Assembly (NCBI GenBank): GCA_029258825.1
Contig: JAPDKA010000003.1
Location: 192,065-256,064, forward strand
Direction: 5' to 3'
From: an archaeon
GTDB lineage: Archaea > Nanobdellota > Nanobdellia > Pacearchaeales > JAPDKA01
Length of the DNA: 64,000 bases
Part shown: positions 29,941 through 38,404 of the stretch, piece by piece
Numbering within the stretch: the first letter of the stretch is position 1
How the letters are laid out: every line of letters starts with the position of its first letter
Position numbers and translations under genes: made by a program
Notes under the pieces: generated by a model
Seen by the model: only the letters and a program-made list of their open reading frames with translations
Databases searched by the model: none
What the model was told of the DNA's origin: nothing

Positions 29941-31269
29941 ATGTTAGATAGACTAAAATCTAGTATAAAGAACATTATTAACAAAATAAGTAGCGCAATC
30001 TTTGTAGACAAAAAACTAATTGATGAAATAACAAAAGAGCTTCAGAGAGGGTTGCTTCAAGCAGATGTTGACGTAGAAATTGTGCTTAGACTTACTGAAG
30101 AAATAAAAAGAATAGCTGCAAGTGAAAAAACTTCAATAAGCAAAAAAGAATTATTGATAAAATTAATATATGATAAACTAACCGAAATATTGGGAAAAGA
30201 AAAAACCGAGCTGGAATTTAAAAAGAAAAAACATCAGAGAGTAATGCTTGTTGGTTTATATGGATGTGGAAAAACAACTACTAGCGTAAAGCTAGCATTC
30301 TATTACAAGAAGCGTGGCTTTAAAGTAGCTGTGGTTGGTCTTGATGTGCATAGGCCTGCAGCACAAGAACAATTAAAACAATTAGCAGAAAAAGCAGACA
30401 TTTCTTGTTTTATAGCAAAAGCGGATACAGCCATCCAAAGCTGGGAAAAAGTAAAAGAGAAAGTTAATGAATATGAAATTGTATTTATTGATACTGCTGG
30501 TCGTCATAGTCTTGATAAAGAACTAGAACAAGAATTAAAACAATTATATGAAGCAATAGAACCAAATTATGTTATTCTCGTAATTCCGGCAGATATAGGA
30601 CAAATAGCTAAAGAACAAGCTAAAGGTTTTAACAAAATTGTACCGATCAATGGGATAATAATAACAAGAATGGACGGTTCTGCTAGAGGTGGTGGTGCAA
30701 TAACAAGTTGTGTTGAAACAGGAACAAAGGTACTATTTATAGGAACTGGTGAAAAAATTAAGGATATAGAAGCGTTTGATCCGACAAGATTCATTGCAAG
30801 GGTATTAGGTATTGGCGATATAGAAGGTATAATTGAAAAAATAAAATTAAGTATAGAAAAAGAAACAGAAAAAAAATTAAAAAAGAAACTTGAAGAAGGA
30901 AAATTCACGCTTGATGCATTTTATGAACAAATAAAAGCATTGCAAAGTGTTGGACCATTAAACAAATTAATAGATATGATACCTGGACTAAATAATATAA
31001 GATTGTCATCGAACATCTTCCAAGTACAAGAGAAAAAAATGAAAAAATGGAAATACATAATTGATTCGATGACGCCTGAAGAAAGAGAGAATCCTGAAAT
31101 ACTAAACGCTAGCAGAATACAACGAATTGCTAAAGGGGCAAGCGTAACAGCAAGTGAAGTAAGAGAAATGCTAAAGTATTATAAAATGATAAAACAAATG
31201 ATTGGTAAATATGACGAAAAGAGTTTAAGTAAATTAGCAAAGAGATTCGGAAAATTCAAACTATTTTAA
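29941..31269 (+). CDS. srp54: signal recognition particle GTPase SRP54
   Basis: GLYGCGKTTTSVKLA; DTAGRH; TRMDGSARGGG; C-terminal M domain MTPEERENPEILNASRIQRIAKGASV. Confidence 0.95.
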   Translation: MLDRLKSSIKNIINKISSAIFVDKKLIDEITKELQRGLLQADVDVEIVLRLTEEIKRIAASEKTSISKKELLIKLIYDKLTEILGKEKTELEFKKKKHQRVMLVGLYGCGKTTTSVKLAFYYKKRGFKVAVVGLDVHRPAAQEQLKQLAEKADISCFIAKADTAIQSWEKVKEKVNEYEIVFIDTAGRHSLDKELEQELKQLYEAIEPNYVILVIPADIGQIAKEQAKGFNKIVPINGIIITRMDGSARGGGAITSCVETGTKVLFIGTGEKIKDIEAFDPTRFIARVLGIGDIEGIIEKIKLSIEKETEKKLKKKLEEGKFTLDAFYEQIKALQSVGPLNKLIDMIPGLNNIRLSSNIFQVQEKKMKKWKYIIDSMTPEERENPEILNASRIQRIAKGASVTASEVREMLKYYKMIKQMIGKYDEKSLSKLAKRFGKFKLF

Positions 31270-31270
31270 G

Positions 31271-31732
31271 ATGAAAGATATACCACTTAGCGAGATAACT
31301 TTAAGAAAGTATGAAAAACCACAAGAGCTAGATTTAAGGACAACTATAAAGAGGATATGCTTATCATTAGGAATATTACAACCAGGAGACTCACGAGACA
31401 TTGTTGTAGATATATTACAGGTAATTATTATGCATAGCGCAAAAAAAAGTATAGTTAGCTTTGATAAACTTAAAGAAGAAGTAATACAAAACCGAAACAA
31501 ACACAATTTAAGTCTAATAGGAGTCGCTGATTCAAATATTAGAAGGCAATTAAAAAGATTGAAGGATCTAATGATAATTGAAAAATTTGATAATGGATAT
31601 AGGCTAGCAGAATTTTCTAGTTTAAAGGAGATATTTGAAAAAAGAATAAAGCAGTTTTATTTAGCTGACATAATAGAAAGAATAACACAATATCTTGAAT
31701 TTCTAGATAATATGCTTAAACAAAATAAATAA
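31271..31732 (+). CDS. conserved archaeal helix-turn-helix-like protein
   Basis: 153 aa; NIRRQLKRLKDLMIIEKFDNGYRLAEFSSLKEIFE wHTH-like; packed between SRP54 and methylthiotransferase. Confidence 0.4.
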   Translation: MKDIPLSEITLRKYEKPQELDLRTTIKRICLSLGILQPGDSRDIVVDILQVIIMHSAKKSIVSFDKLKEEVIQNRNKHNLSLIGVADSNIRRQLKRLKDLMIIEKFDNGYRLAEFSSLKEIFEKRIKQFYLADIIERITQYLEFLDNMLKQNK

Positions 31733-31740
31733 ATATCCAA

Positions 31741-33117
31741 ATGATTGTGTATCTGGAAACGTATGGCTGCACAGCAAACCTAAATAATGCAGAAATTATA
31801 GAAGGATTACTTAAACAAAGAGGTTTCTGTGTAACAAAACAAGAACCTAAAGAAAAGAGTAATAGCATTGCAATTCTAAACACTTGTATTGTTAAGGGAC
31901 CTACACTAAAAAGAATGGAAAGACGCATAAGTGAGCTTTCTGCAAACTATTATGCTGTAATAGTTACTGGCTGTATGCCTAAGATTTATGGTGATAGAAT
32001 AAAAAAAATGTGTAATGGAAAATGCATATGTATTGCATATGACAAGATCGATAAAATCCCAGAAATAGTAGAAAAAATTATGGAAAAGAAAATACAAGAA
32101 GTAAACAAAATAATAAACAAACCTGGCACGTTTGTTCCGCTCAATGTAGCAAAAGAACTTAAAAACAAAGTGATAGGGATCACACAGATATCTCAAGGAT
32201 GTACAGGAAGATGCGCATATTGTATAGTAAAGCATGTTAAAGGTAAACTAAAAAGTTTTGATGAAGAACTAATAATAAAGAATATTAAAGATGATTTAGC
32301 GAAAGGTTGTAAAGAGATATGGATAACAAGTCAAGATAATGCATGTTATGGCTTAGATAACGGCAGTTACCAACTTGTAAAATTGCTGAAAAGGATAGTA
32401 AGTATTGATAAAAAATTTTTCTTACGTATAGGAATGATGAATGTTCAACACCTTAAGCATTTCATCGACGAATTGCTTGATGTCATGGAAAGTAAAAAAA
32501 TCTTCAAATTTTTACATTTGCCAGTTCAGTCAGGTAGCGATAAAATACTTGAAGACATGAAAAGAGAATACAAAATAAGAGAATTTCTCGACATAGTAAA
32601 AAAATTCAGAAAACGATTCAAATATGGGGTTCTAGCTACAGACATCATAGTAGGATTTCCAACAGAGACAGAAAAAGATTTTGAAAAAACAGTAGAAGTA
32701 ATCAAAAAAGCTAAACCTGAAATTCTTAATATTAGCAGGTATTGGCCAATGCCAAAAACATATGGAGCTTTAATATGGAAGGAAGTAATGAAAAAGTATG
32801 GAAAAACAAAACAAGACCTGGAAAAAAAAGCGAAAGACAGAGTAAAAAAAGTTGTCAAAGTATTTGAAGAAATAGCGAGAAACTCGAATCAAAGATTTAT
32901 GAATGAAAATAATGTTGTTGAATGTTTAGTGGATAAGATCGGATATAACATAGGAAAAATGCGAACGTATCTAGCAAGAGACATTAATTATAGATTGATT
33001 GTAATAGCTTCGACGAAAAAATTGCTTGGAAAATTTGTCAAAGTAAGGCTTCAAAATGCAACAGCATATTACATAAAAGGTGAACTGTTAGACAACAAAA
33101 TCCATAGAGAAACCTAA
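31741..33117 (+). CDS. tRNA t6A methylthiotransferase (radical SAM, archaeal MtaB type)
   Basis: YLETYGCTANLNNAEII; QGCTGRCAYCIVKHVKG (CxxxCxxC); C-terminal TRAM-like. Confidence 0.9.
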   Translation: MIVYLETYGCTANLNNAEIIEGLLKQRGFCVTKQEPKEKSNSIAILNTCIVKGPTLKRMERRISELSANYYAVIVTGCMPKIYGDRIKKMCNGKCICIAYDKIDKIPEIVEKIMEKKIQEVNKIINKPGTFVPLNVAKELKNKVIGITQISQGCTGRCAYCIVKHVKGKLKSFDEELIIKNIKDDLAKGCKEIWITSQDNACYGLDNGSYQLVKLLKRIVSIDKKFFLRIGMMNVQHLKHFIDELLDVMESKKIFKFLHLPVQSGSDKILEDMKREYKIREFLDIVKKFRKRFKYGVLATDIIVGFPTETEKDFEKTVEVIKKAKPEILNISRYWPMPKTYGALIWKEVMKKYGKTKQDLEKKAKDRVKKVVKVFEEIARNSNQRFMNENNVVECLVDKIGYNIGKMRTYLARDINYRLIVIASTKKLLGKFVKVRLQNATAYYIKGELLDNKIHRET

Positions 33118-33146
33118 CAAAATCATTAAAAAATAAAAATTAAAAA

Positions 33147-33965
33147 TTAGATTTTTACTTTGCTTAGAGGCACTGCATTTTTCCATGCTTGTTCAAACAT
33201 CTTCTTCATTGCTCCTGCTAAGAACTCTGTATTCACCCAAACACCTACATCGTAGTTAGGGTGTATTTCTTCGTCGTCCATTAACATCATCAATACATGT
33301 TTATTATCAATGATAGTAAACCTTGCCTTAAAGTCTTTCATATGTCTAACCTCTGCAAACTTTGAGATCTCTTTAGCTATCTTGTAGTTATAAGGAGTTA
33401 TTGGTGCTGCAATCCTTATCTTCACCCCTTTTTTGCTTAGTTTTTCAAGAGTTGGTCTTAATGCTTCAATTTTTCTTGATAAACCTCGTTCTGTAGTCAC
33501 TATTGTTATACTCTTTGTAGCGTTATTCAGTAGCATGTCAAGATGATTATGAATATTATGCCTGCCCCTTACTGCAGCACTAATGTCTGATGGTTCGACA
33601 TATTTAACACCCTTCATGTACAATTCTGTCAGTTGCTTCATTACATCACTCTTCTTTATTTCATCTAGTTGCTTACTTTTCTCTTTTGCTTCAACGAAGA
33701 AGTTTTTCTTTGCTCTTTCTACAACCTCCTCTGGCTTTAGCGCAATGAACTTTATTGGTTTTCCCAGCTTCATTACTACAAACCCTTTCTTCTCAAGACT
33801 TTCTAGAATGTCATATGTTCTGCTTCTTGGTACACCACTAATATCACTGAGTTCGCCTGCAGTACTTATACCTCTTGATAGCAGTGCTGTCCAGACTTTT
33901 ACTTCATATAAATTCAAACCAAAAAGTTTTCGCAACCTGCTTAAAAAATCTTCTCTGAGTACCAT
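33147..33965 (-). CDS. TrmB-family transcriptional regulator
   Basis: LNLYEVKVWTALLSRGISTAGELSDISGVPRSRTYDILESLEKKGFV; start set to MVLRED because a TATA (AGAAAGATTTAAATATAG, 34006-34023) lies inside the listed ORF extension. Confidence 0.85.
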   Translation of the reverse strand: MVLREDFLSRLRKLFGLNLYEVKVWTALLSRGISTAGELSDISGVPRSRTYDILESLEKKGFVVMKLGKPIKFIALKPEEVVERAKKNFFVEAKEKSKQLDEIKKSDVMKQLTELYMKGVKYVEPSDISAAVRGRHNIHNHLDMLLNNATKSITIVTTERGLSRKIEALRPTLEKLSKKGVKIRIAAPITPYNYKIAKEISKFAEVRHMKDFKARFTIIDNKHVLMMLMDDEEIHPNYDVGVWVNTEFLAGAMKKMFEQAWKNAVPLSKVKI

Positions 33966-34156
33966 TTTAGTTATCACGCAACAATTTTGAAAATTAAAGA
34001 ATAAACTATATTTAAATCTTTCTGTTACAAGATTTTGCTGAAATTTAGAGATAGAGTACAAACTATATTTTATATTTCTCTAAATGCTGCAAAGATTTAG
34101 AAAAGATTGATACATTAATTGTAAGGTTTATAAACTTATTTTAATGTATTTTATGT

Positions 34157-34696
34157 ATGACATTGTATTTCATTACAGGCAATAAGAATAAATTTAAAGA
34201 AGTTAAAGCTATTATTCCGAATGTTAAGCAGATTGATATTGAACTACCTGAAATTCAAGAAATAGATGCTAAAAAGATTATTAAGGCAAAACTGCTAGAA
34301 GCATTAAATTATAAGAAAGCTGAATTCATTGTTGAAGATACTTCTTTATATCTTGACTGCCTTAATGGTCTACCTGGACCTTTAATTAAGTGGTTCATGA
34401 AAACTATAGGAAATAATGGTTTGTTTAATTTGGTTAAAAAATTAGGAAATCCTAATGCAAAAGCCAAAACTGTTATAGGATACGCAAAATCCCCTCATGA
34501 AATTTATTATTTTGAAGGATGTATTAAAGGAAAAATTGTTTCACCAAAAGGAAAATCTGGTTTTGGATGGGATTCTATTTTTCAACCAGAGGGATTTTCT
34601 AAAACTTTTGCTGAACTATCTCAAGAAGAAAAAAATAGAATAAGTATGAGAAGAATTGCTCTCAATAAACTAAAGAAATTTATGGAGAAGCATTAA
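34157..34696 (+). CDS. XTP/dITP pyrophosphatase (Ham1/RdgB)
   Basis: FITGNKNKFKEVKAI; EDTSLYLDCLNGLPGPLIKWF; GWDSIFQPEGFSKTFAELSQEEKNRISMR. Confidence 0.95.
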   Translation: MTLYFITGNKNKFKEVKAIIPNVKQIDIELPEIQEIDAKKIIKAKLLEALNYKKAEFIVEDTSLYLDCLNGLPGPLIKWFMKTIGNNGLFNLVKKLGNPNAKAKTVIGYAKSPHEIYYFEGCIKGKIVSPKGKSGFGWDSIFQPEGFSKTFAELSQEEKNRISMRRIALNKLKKFMEKH

Positions 34697-34809
34697 ATAA
34701 ACCTTTTTCAAATGCGAAGTTTAGGTTGAGACTATGTAAGAGCCGAGCCGTTTAATGCAATGTTATACAAGAAAGCAACGAAGTGCCGTAGAGTGTCCAA
34801 GCCTGTCTA

Positions 34810-35442
34810 TCATTTTCTCTCCTCCTCGAATACGGGTTTACTAACAAACTTATTGTTCTTGATCAGAAACCTCCAGTTGTAATGTTTTGCATTACCTGCA
34901 TAATCTATATTTATACGTGGTGTAGCAATAATTTCAAATGTTCGGTTTAGGTTTGGTTCGGCAATAAATAGCACATCTCCACATAAATCGATACCGTACA
35001 ATGACTTATCTATACCCATTGCTTGACATAATTTAGATGGACCATTAGTAAGTTCTTTTATAGTCTTGTGCGTTAATTGAAAAAACCCTCTCCTTTTTGC
35101 CATAAGTTCTAAACCTTTAATAGGTTCAAGTGCTCTTATTAATACAACTTCCGGCATTCCAACTTTTTGGGTCACAACATTAAAGCAAAAATTTTTACCA
35201 TAAATTTGGTAAATGTATGCATATCCGCCTGGGCCGAATTGCACTTTTGTTCTCTTTGTATAACGACCCTTATAAGCATGAGATGCTGGATCATCAGGGC
35301 CTATATATGCTTCTACCTCTACAATTTTACCAACAGTTATACCTTCTATAGAATTATGGATTAAATATTTTCCCAATAATTCTTTGGCTACTGCTAATGT
35401 GTTTCTTTCGTAAAAATCTCGGCAAAGTTTGTAGTATTTCAT
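34810..35442 (-). CDS. 3-methyladenine DNA glycosylase (Mpg/AAG family)
   Basis: AKELLGKYLIH...VGKIVEVEAYIGPDDPASHAYKGRYTKRTKVQFGPGGYAYIYQIYGKNFCFNVV. Confidence 0.9.
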   Translation of the reverse strand: MKYYKLCRDFYERNTLAVAKELLGKYLIHNSIEGITVGKIVEVEAYIGPDDPASHAYKGRYTKRTKVQFGPGGYAYIYQIYGKNFCFNVVTQKVGMPEVVLIRALEPIKGLELMAKRRGFFQLTHKTIKELTNGPSKLCQAMGIDKSLYGIDLCGDVLFIAEPNLNRTFEIIATPRINIDYAGNAKHYNWRFLIKNNKFVSKPVFEEERK

Positions 35443-35507
35443 TTTGCTACACCTTTACAATATTCTTTTAATTTCTTTATCACTTAACACACCCATAAAT
35501 GCGTCCC

Positions 35508-36938
35508 CTACTTGATTTTCATTTTACTTAATTTACTTACGATATCTCTCCCTGCTATAATCCCTGTTGCAGCAGATTGCACTATTCCTTGCGTCCATCC
35601 ACTGCCATCACCTATTGCATAAAGATCAGGAAGATTTTTCACTTCCATATTTTTGTTTACATCAACCTTTCTCATCCACCACTCAATAGATGGAAAATAT
35701 AACAAATTATCAGGATCTAATAGACCTGAAAAACAAGAATCCAATAGCTCTAAAAATTGGATAAAAATTTCTCTAAATCCAGGCAAAAACTCGTCTAAAA
35801 TTTGTCCGGGCACTACATTGGAGTTGCTCGGTTTGATTCGATTAACACTTAATTTTTCGTATGTTGTTGGAACATTTTTGAGATAATCTTCAAGTCTTTG
35901 GACTAATAATTTTCCATTGGTAATTAAATTTACTCTTCTCATGATATCTAAAGCTTTTTCTTTGGTGCATACTGTTTCATCTTTGTAAAGTATTGCAAAA
36001 TTAGAATTTGGAAATTTTTCCGGTGAATACTGTTTGTTAATTTCTAAATACGGAGTATGTCCACCGGCTAAAGGTAAATCAAAATATTTCAAAAGAAGCA
36101 CCTGTCCATGTCTGCAAAAACAATGAGTTTTGATTTTAATTTTATTATCTTTACTTTTTCTTTTTTCGAAACTAAATTTCGGATCAAAACTAATCTCATA
36201 AAGTTTACTTGCCGTAGAATCGTCAATTTCCATTCTTACTCCCATATAAGTACTGTTATTTTCAACGTTTCCCCCTAATTTTTCTATTAAATCTGTAAAC
36301 CAGAAATTTCCTTCTTTTCCGATAGAACTGATAAGGTATTTAGATTTTATTATTTGAGAATTTTTGCCATTGGTTACTTTAATAACCCATCTGTTAGAAG
36401 AAAGATCGTACTGGAACTCTTCCACTTCTGTATTGAAAAGAAATTTTACATTTCTTTTTTGAAGATATGAGATTAATCGCTGGTAAAATACTTTTAAATT
36501 ATTAGAACCTATATGGATAACAGGATAAGATTTAAATTTTAAGTTTTTTTGTTTTTGCAGACAATTACTAGCACATTCTAGCATAGAATTTTTATAGGGG
36601 TATTCGGGGACGAAAGTTTCAATAATCTCTTTTATCCGCTTTTCTATACCTTCTTTTTTATCAGATGAGATAATTTTTTCTAAATATCCGCCTGAATAAA
36701 TATCAAAAACCAATTTTCCGTCAGAAAAAAGCCCAGCACCCCCGCCACCTGAAATTAGCTCGCAAATTTTACAATTTTTACAATTGTCAATCAGAGCTGT
36801 ACATTTTCTTATAGGAGCAGGTTTACCCTTATCTATAACCAATAATTTAATTTCATCATCTACTTTTTCAACTATTTCTATAGTAGCGAACAATCCTCCA
36901 GGACCTGCACCTATAATAGTTACATCTACATTTGTCAT
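35508..36938 (-). CDS. NAD(P)/FAD-dependent oxidoreductase
   Basis: TIIGAGPGGLFATIEI; ISGGGGAGLFSDGKLVFD; YAIGDGSGWTQGIVQSAATGIIAGRDI. Confidence 0.85.
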   Translation of the reverse strand: MTNVDVTIIGAGPGGLFATIEIVEKVDDEIKLLVIDKGKPAPIRKCTALIDNCKNCKICELISGGGGAGLFSDGKLVFDIYSGGYLEKIISSDKKEGIEKRIKEIIETFVPEYPYKNSMLECASNCLQKQKNLKFKSYPVIHIGSNNLKVFYQRLISYLQKRNVKFLFNTEVEEFQYDLSSNRWVIKVTNGKNSQIIKSKYLISSIGKEGNFWFTDLIEKLGGNVENNSTYMGVRMEIDDSTASKLYEISFDPKFSFEKRKSKDNKIKIKTHCFCRHGQVLLLKYFDLPLAGGHTPYLEINKQYSPEKFPNSNFAILYKDETVCTKEKALDIMRRVNLITNGKLLVQRLEDYLKNVPTTYEKLSVNRIKPSNSNVVPGQILDEFLPGFREIFIQFLELLDSCFSGLLDPDNLLYFPSIEWWMRKVDVNKNMEVKNLPDLYAIGDGSGWTQGIVQSAATGIIAGRDIVSKLSKMKIK

Positions 36939-37228
36939 GTTCTTACACTATTATATATTATGTTATATTTTTCAATCTCCATGTAGGCTTGATATTTCAC
37001 TTAACGTTCTGGGAATATGTGAAGTTTACTCTGGCAATTACGCTTTTTCTTCATGTCTTAAAAATAATAAAATTTATATATAAATTTTATCAAAAAATTA
37101 GAATAGCTTTAAAAGATCGATTTTTTTGATTATTAAGTACATTCATATTAACCAATTATTTTTTAAGAAAGAAAAATATTAAAAGACGTAAAGTAGAATT
37201 AAAAACAAAATAAACGTTAAGAAGTGAA

Positions 37229-37279
37229 AATTATGAAACTGGGGTGCAACAAAGTTTTCGCATAATCTGTGTTAGTTGC
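37229..37279 (+). repeat. left boundary hairpin + core site of putative cassette (attC/attI-like)
   Basis: ATTATG(A)AACT...AGTTTTCGCATAAT imperfect hairpin with extra bases on one arm, followed by GTTAGTTGC (37271-37279). Confidence 0.4.
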
Positions 37280-37331
37280 AATTCAGGGCGCCTCGCAAAT
37301 TATTTAAATCAAAATATATTTATTATCTATT

Positions 37332-37946
37332 ATGAAATTTTTTGGAATAGAACCGATTAAGCTTGAAGGATTTAAGTTTGAATCCGGTTTTGGATATTCA
37401 AAACACGTTACTCTAAAATTAGATAAGAAAAAATATTTTCCTATTTTAGCTTCGCAAGTTATTAACTGGGGAGTCAAGGAACCTTGGAAACTGACTGCAG
37501 AACAGGTGAAATGTAAAATAATAGATAAGGAGCAATTTCTACATTTTTCTGTATTAACCAAAGACATTTGTTGTCCATCTAAAATTTGTGGATTCACTGC
37601 AATTAAATTGGGAAACTCTCCTTGGGGACCTTATTCAAACTTTGAGATGGGACAAATCAAAAAATGGAAGTCTATAAAAGTTGATGTTGAATGGGATTTT
37701 AAAGCAAAAGGTGTGGCAGATTTAGTTTTTGACTTATGGATAACCAGAAACAAGAAGGGAATACCAAAGGAAACAGATATTGAGTTAATGGTTTGGTTAG
37801 ATTATGAAAATTTGAAACCATTCGGAGAAAGAAAGAATGATTTTGAAAATTTTTTTATTTCATACAGTCCAGTAATGAAAACAAGAAAATTTATTCCTCA
37901 TCAACCCTGCGGAACAATCTCTTATTTTTATAGAAAAACTTTATGA
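37332..37946 (+). CDS. GH12-like (concanavalin-fold) protein, N-terminal frame
   Basis: ADLVFDLWITRNKKGIPKETDIELMVWLDYENLKPFG resembles the GH12 nucleophile region (EIMIWL...P.G). Confidence 0.45.
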   Translation: MKFFGIEPIKLEGFKFESGFGYSKHVTLKLDKKKYFPILASQVINWGVKEPWKLTAEQVKCKIIDKEQFLHFSVLTKDICCPSKICGFTAIKLGNSPWGPYSNFEMGQIKKWKSIKVDVEWDFKAKGVADLVFDLWITRNKKGIPKETDIELMVWLDYENLKPFGERKNDFENFFISYSPVMKTRKFIPHQPCGTISYFYRKTL

Positions 37947-38122
37947 GAAAAATCAAATTCGACTTAATTAAATTAATCCTAAACTCAGCAAAGTACTTCA
38001 AAATAAAGAACATAAAAAACTATTGGATAAGAACAATAGATTTTGGAGTGGAATATGCAAAAAACACAAAAGCTGAAGCCAAAATATACAAGTTAAATTA
38101 TGATTTTAGCTCGGCGCCCTGA
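37943..38122 (+). CDS. 59-aa ORF overlapping by ATGA; looks like the C-terminal part of the same GH12-like domain
   Basis: Hand translation: MRKIKFDLIKLILNSAKYFKIKNIKNYWIRTIDFGVEYAKNTKAEAKIYKLNYDFSSAP*; FGVEY sits where a GH12 acid/base Glu would be. Confidence 0.45.
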   Translation: MRKIKFDLIKLILNSAKYFKIKNIKNYWIRTIDFGVEYAKNTKAEAKIYKLNYDFSSAP

Positions 38123-38160
38123 ACTCTTCGGTTTACTCCGTAAGCCTCGCCACTTCGTGG

Positions 38161-38256
38161 GCAACTAACAGTGGTTATAAGGAAAATCTTCACTTCGTTT
38201 GATTTTCCCAAATTTGTTTTTCGGACAAACTTCTCATAACCGCGATATGTTAAGTG
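38161..38256 (+). repeat. attC-like recombination site
   Basis: GCAACTAAC - A - GTGGTTAT ... two inner hairpins (GGAAAATC/GATTTTCC; TTTGT/ACAAA) ... ATAACCGC - GATAT - GTTAAGTG; GTTAAGT fits GTTRRRY. Confidence 0.5.
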
Positions 38257-38404
38257 ATCCCTAGAGTATAGACAAGGGTGGAACATACTGACGAATTCTG
38301 ACGAGCGAAAAAAGTAAAATAAGTCATGACCAAAATTAAGACACTTCACAAACATATCCATCAGCAAAACAGACTAATACGCCTCTTTTAGATGGATACA
38401 TACC

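Larger units (their letters stand above)
37271..38256 (+). mobile_element. putative integron-type gene cassette
   Basis: GTTAGTTGC (37271-37279) is the exact reverse complement of GCAACTAAC (38161-38169); TTCAGGGCGCC (37282-37292) matches GGCGCCCTGAA (38113-38123) in inverted orientation; both ORFs point left to right; attC-like fold at the right end. Confidence 0.55.

Noticed and set aside
33966-34061. N-terminal extension of the TrmB-family ORF
   Set aside because: Overlaps a TATA-like promoter; the family N-terminus begins at MVLREDF.
36560-36800. Possible insertion in the FAD oxidoreductase gene
   Set aside because: Reading frame and nucleotide-binding motifs are continuous; no flanking repeats.
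38098-38367. 89-aa minus-strand ORF
   Set aside because: Lies across the attC-like site and the inverted repeat; composition explained by the palindromic DNA.
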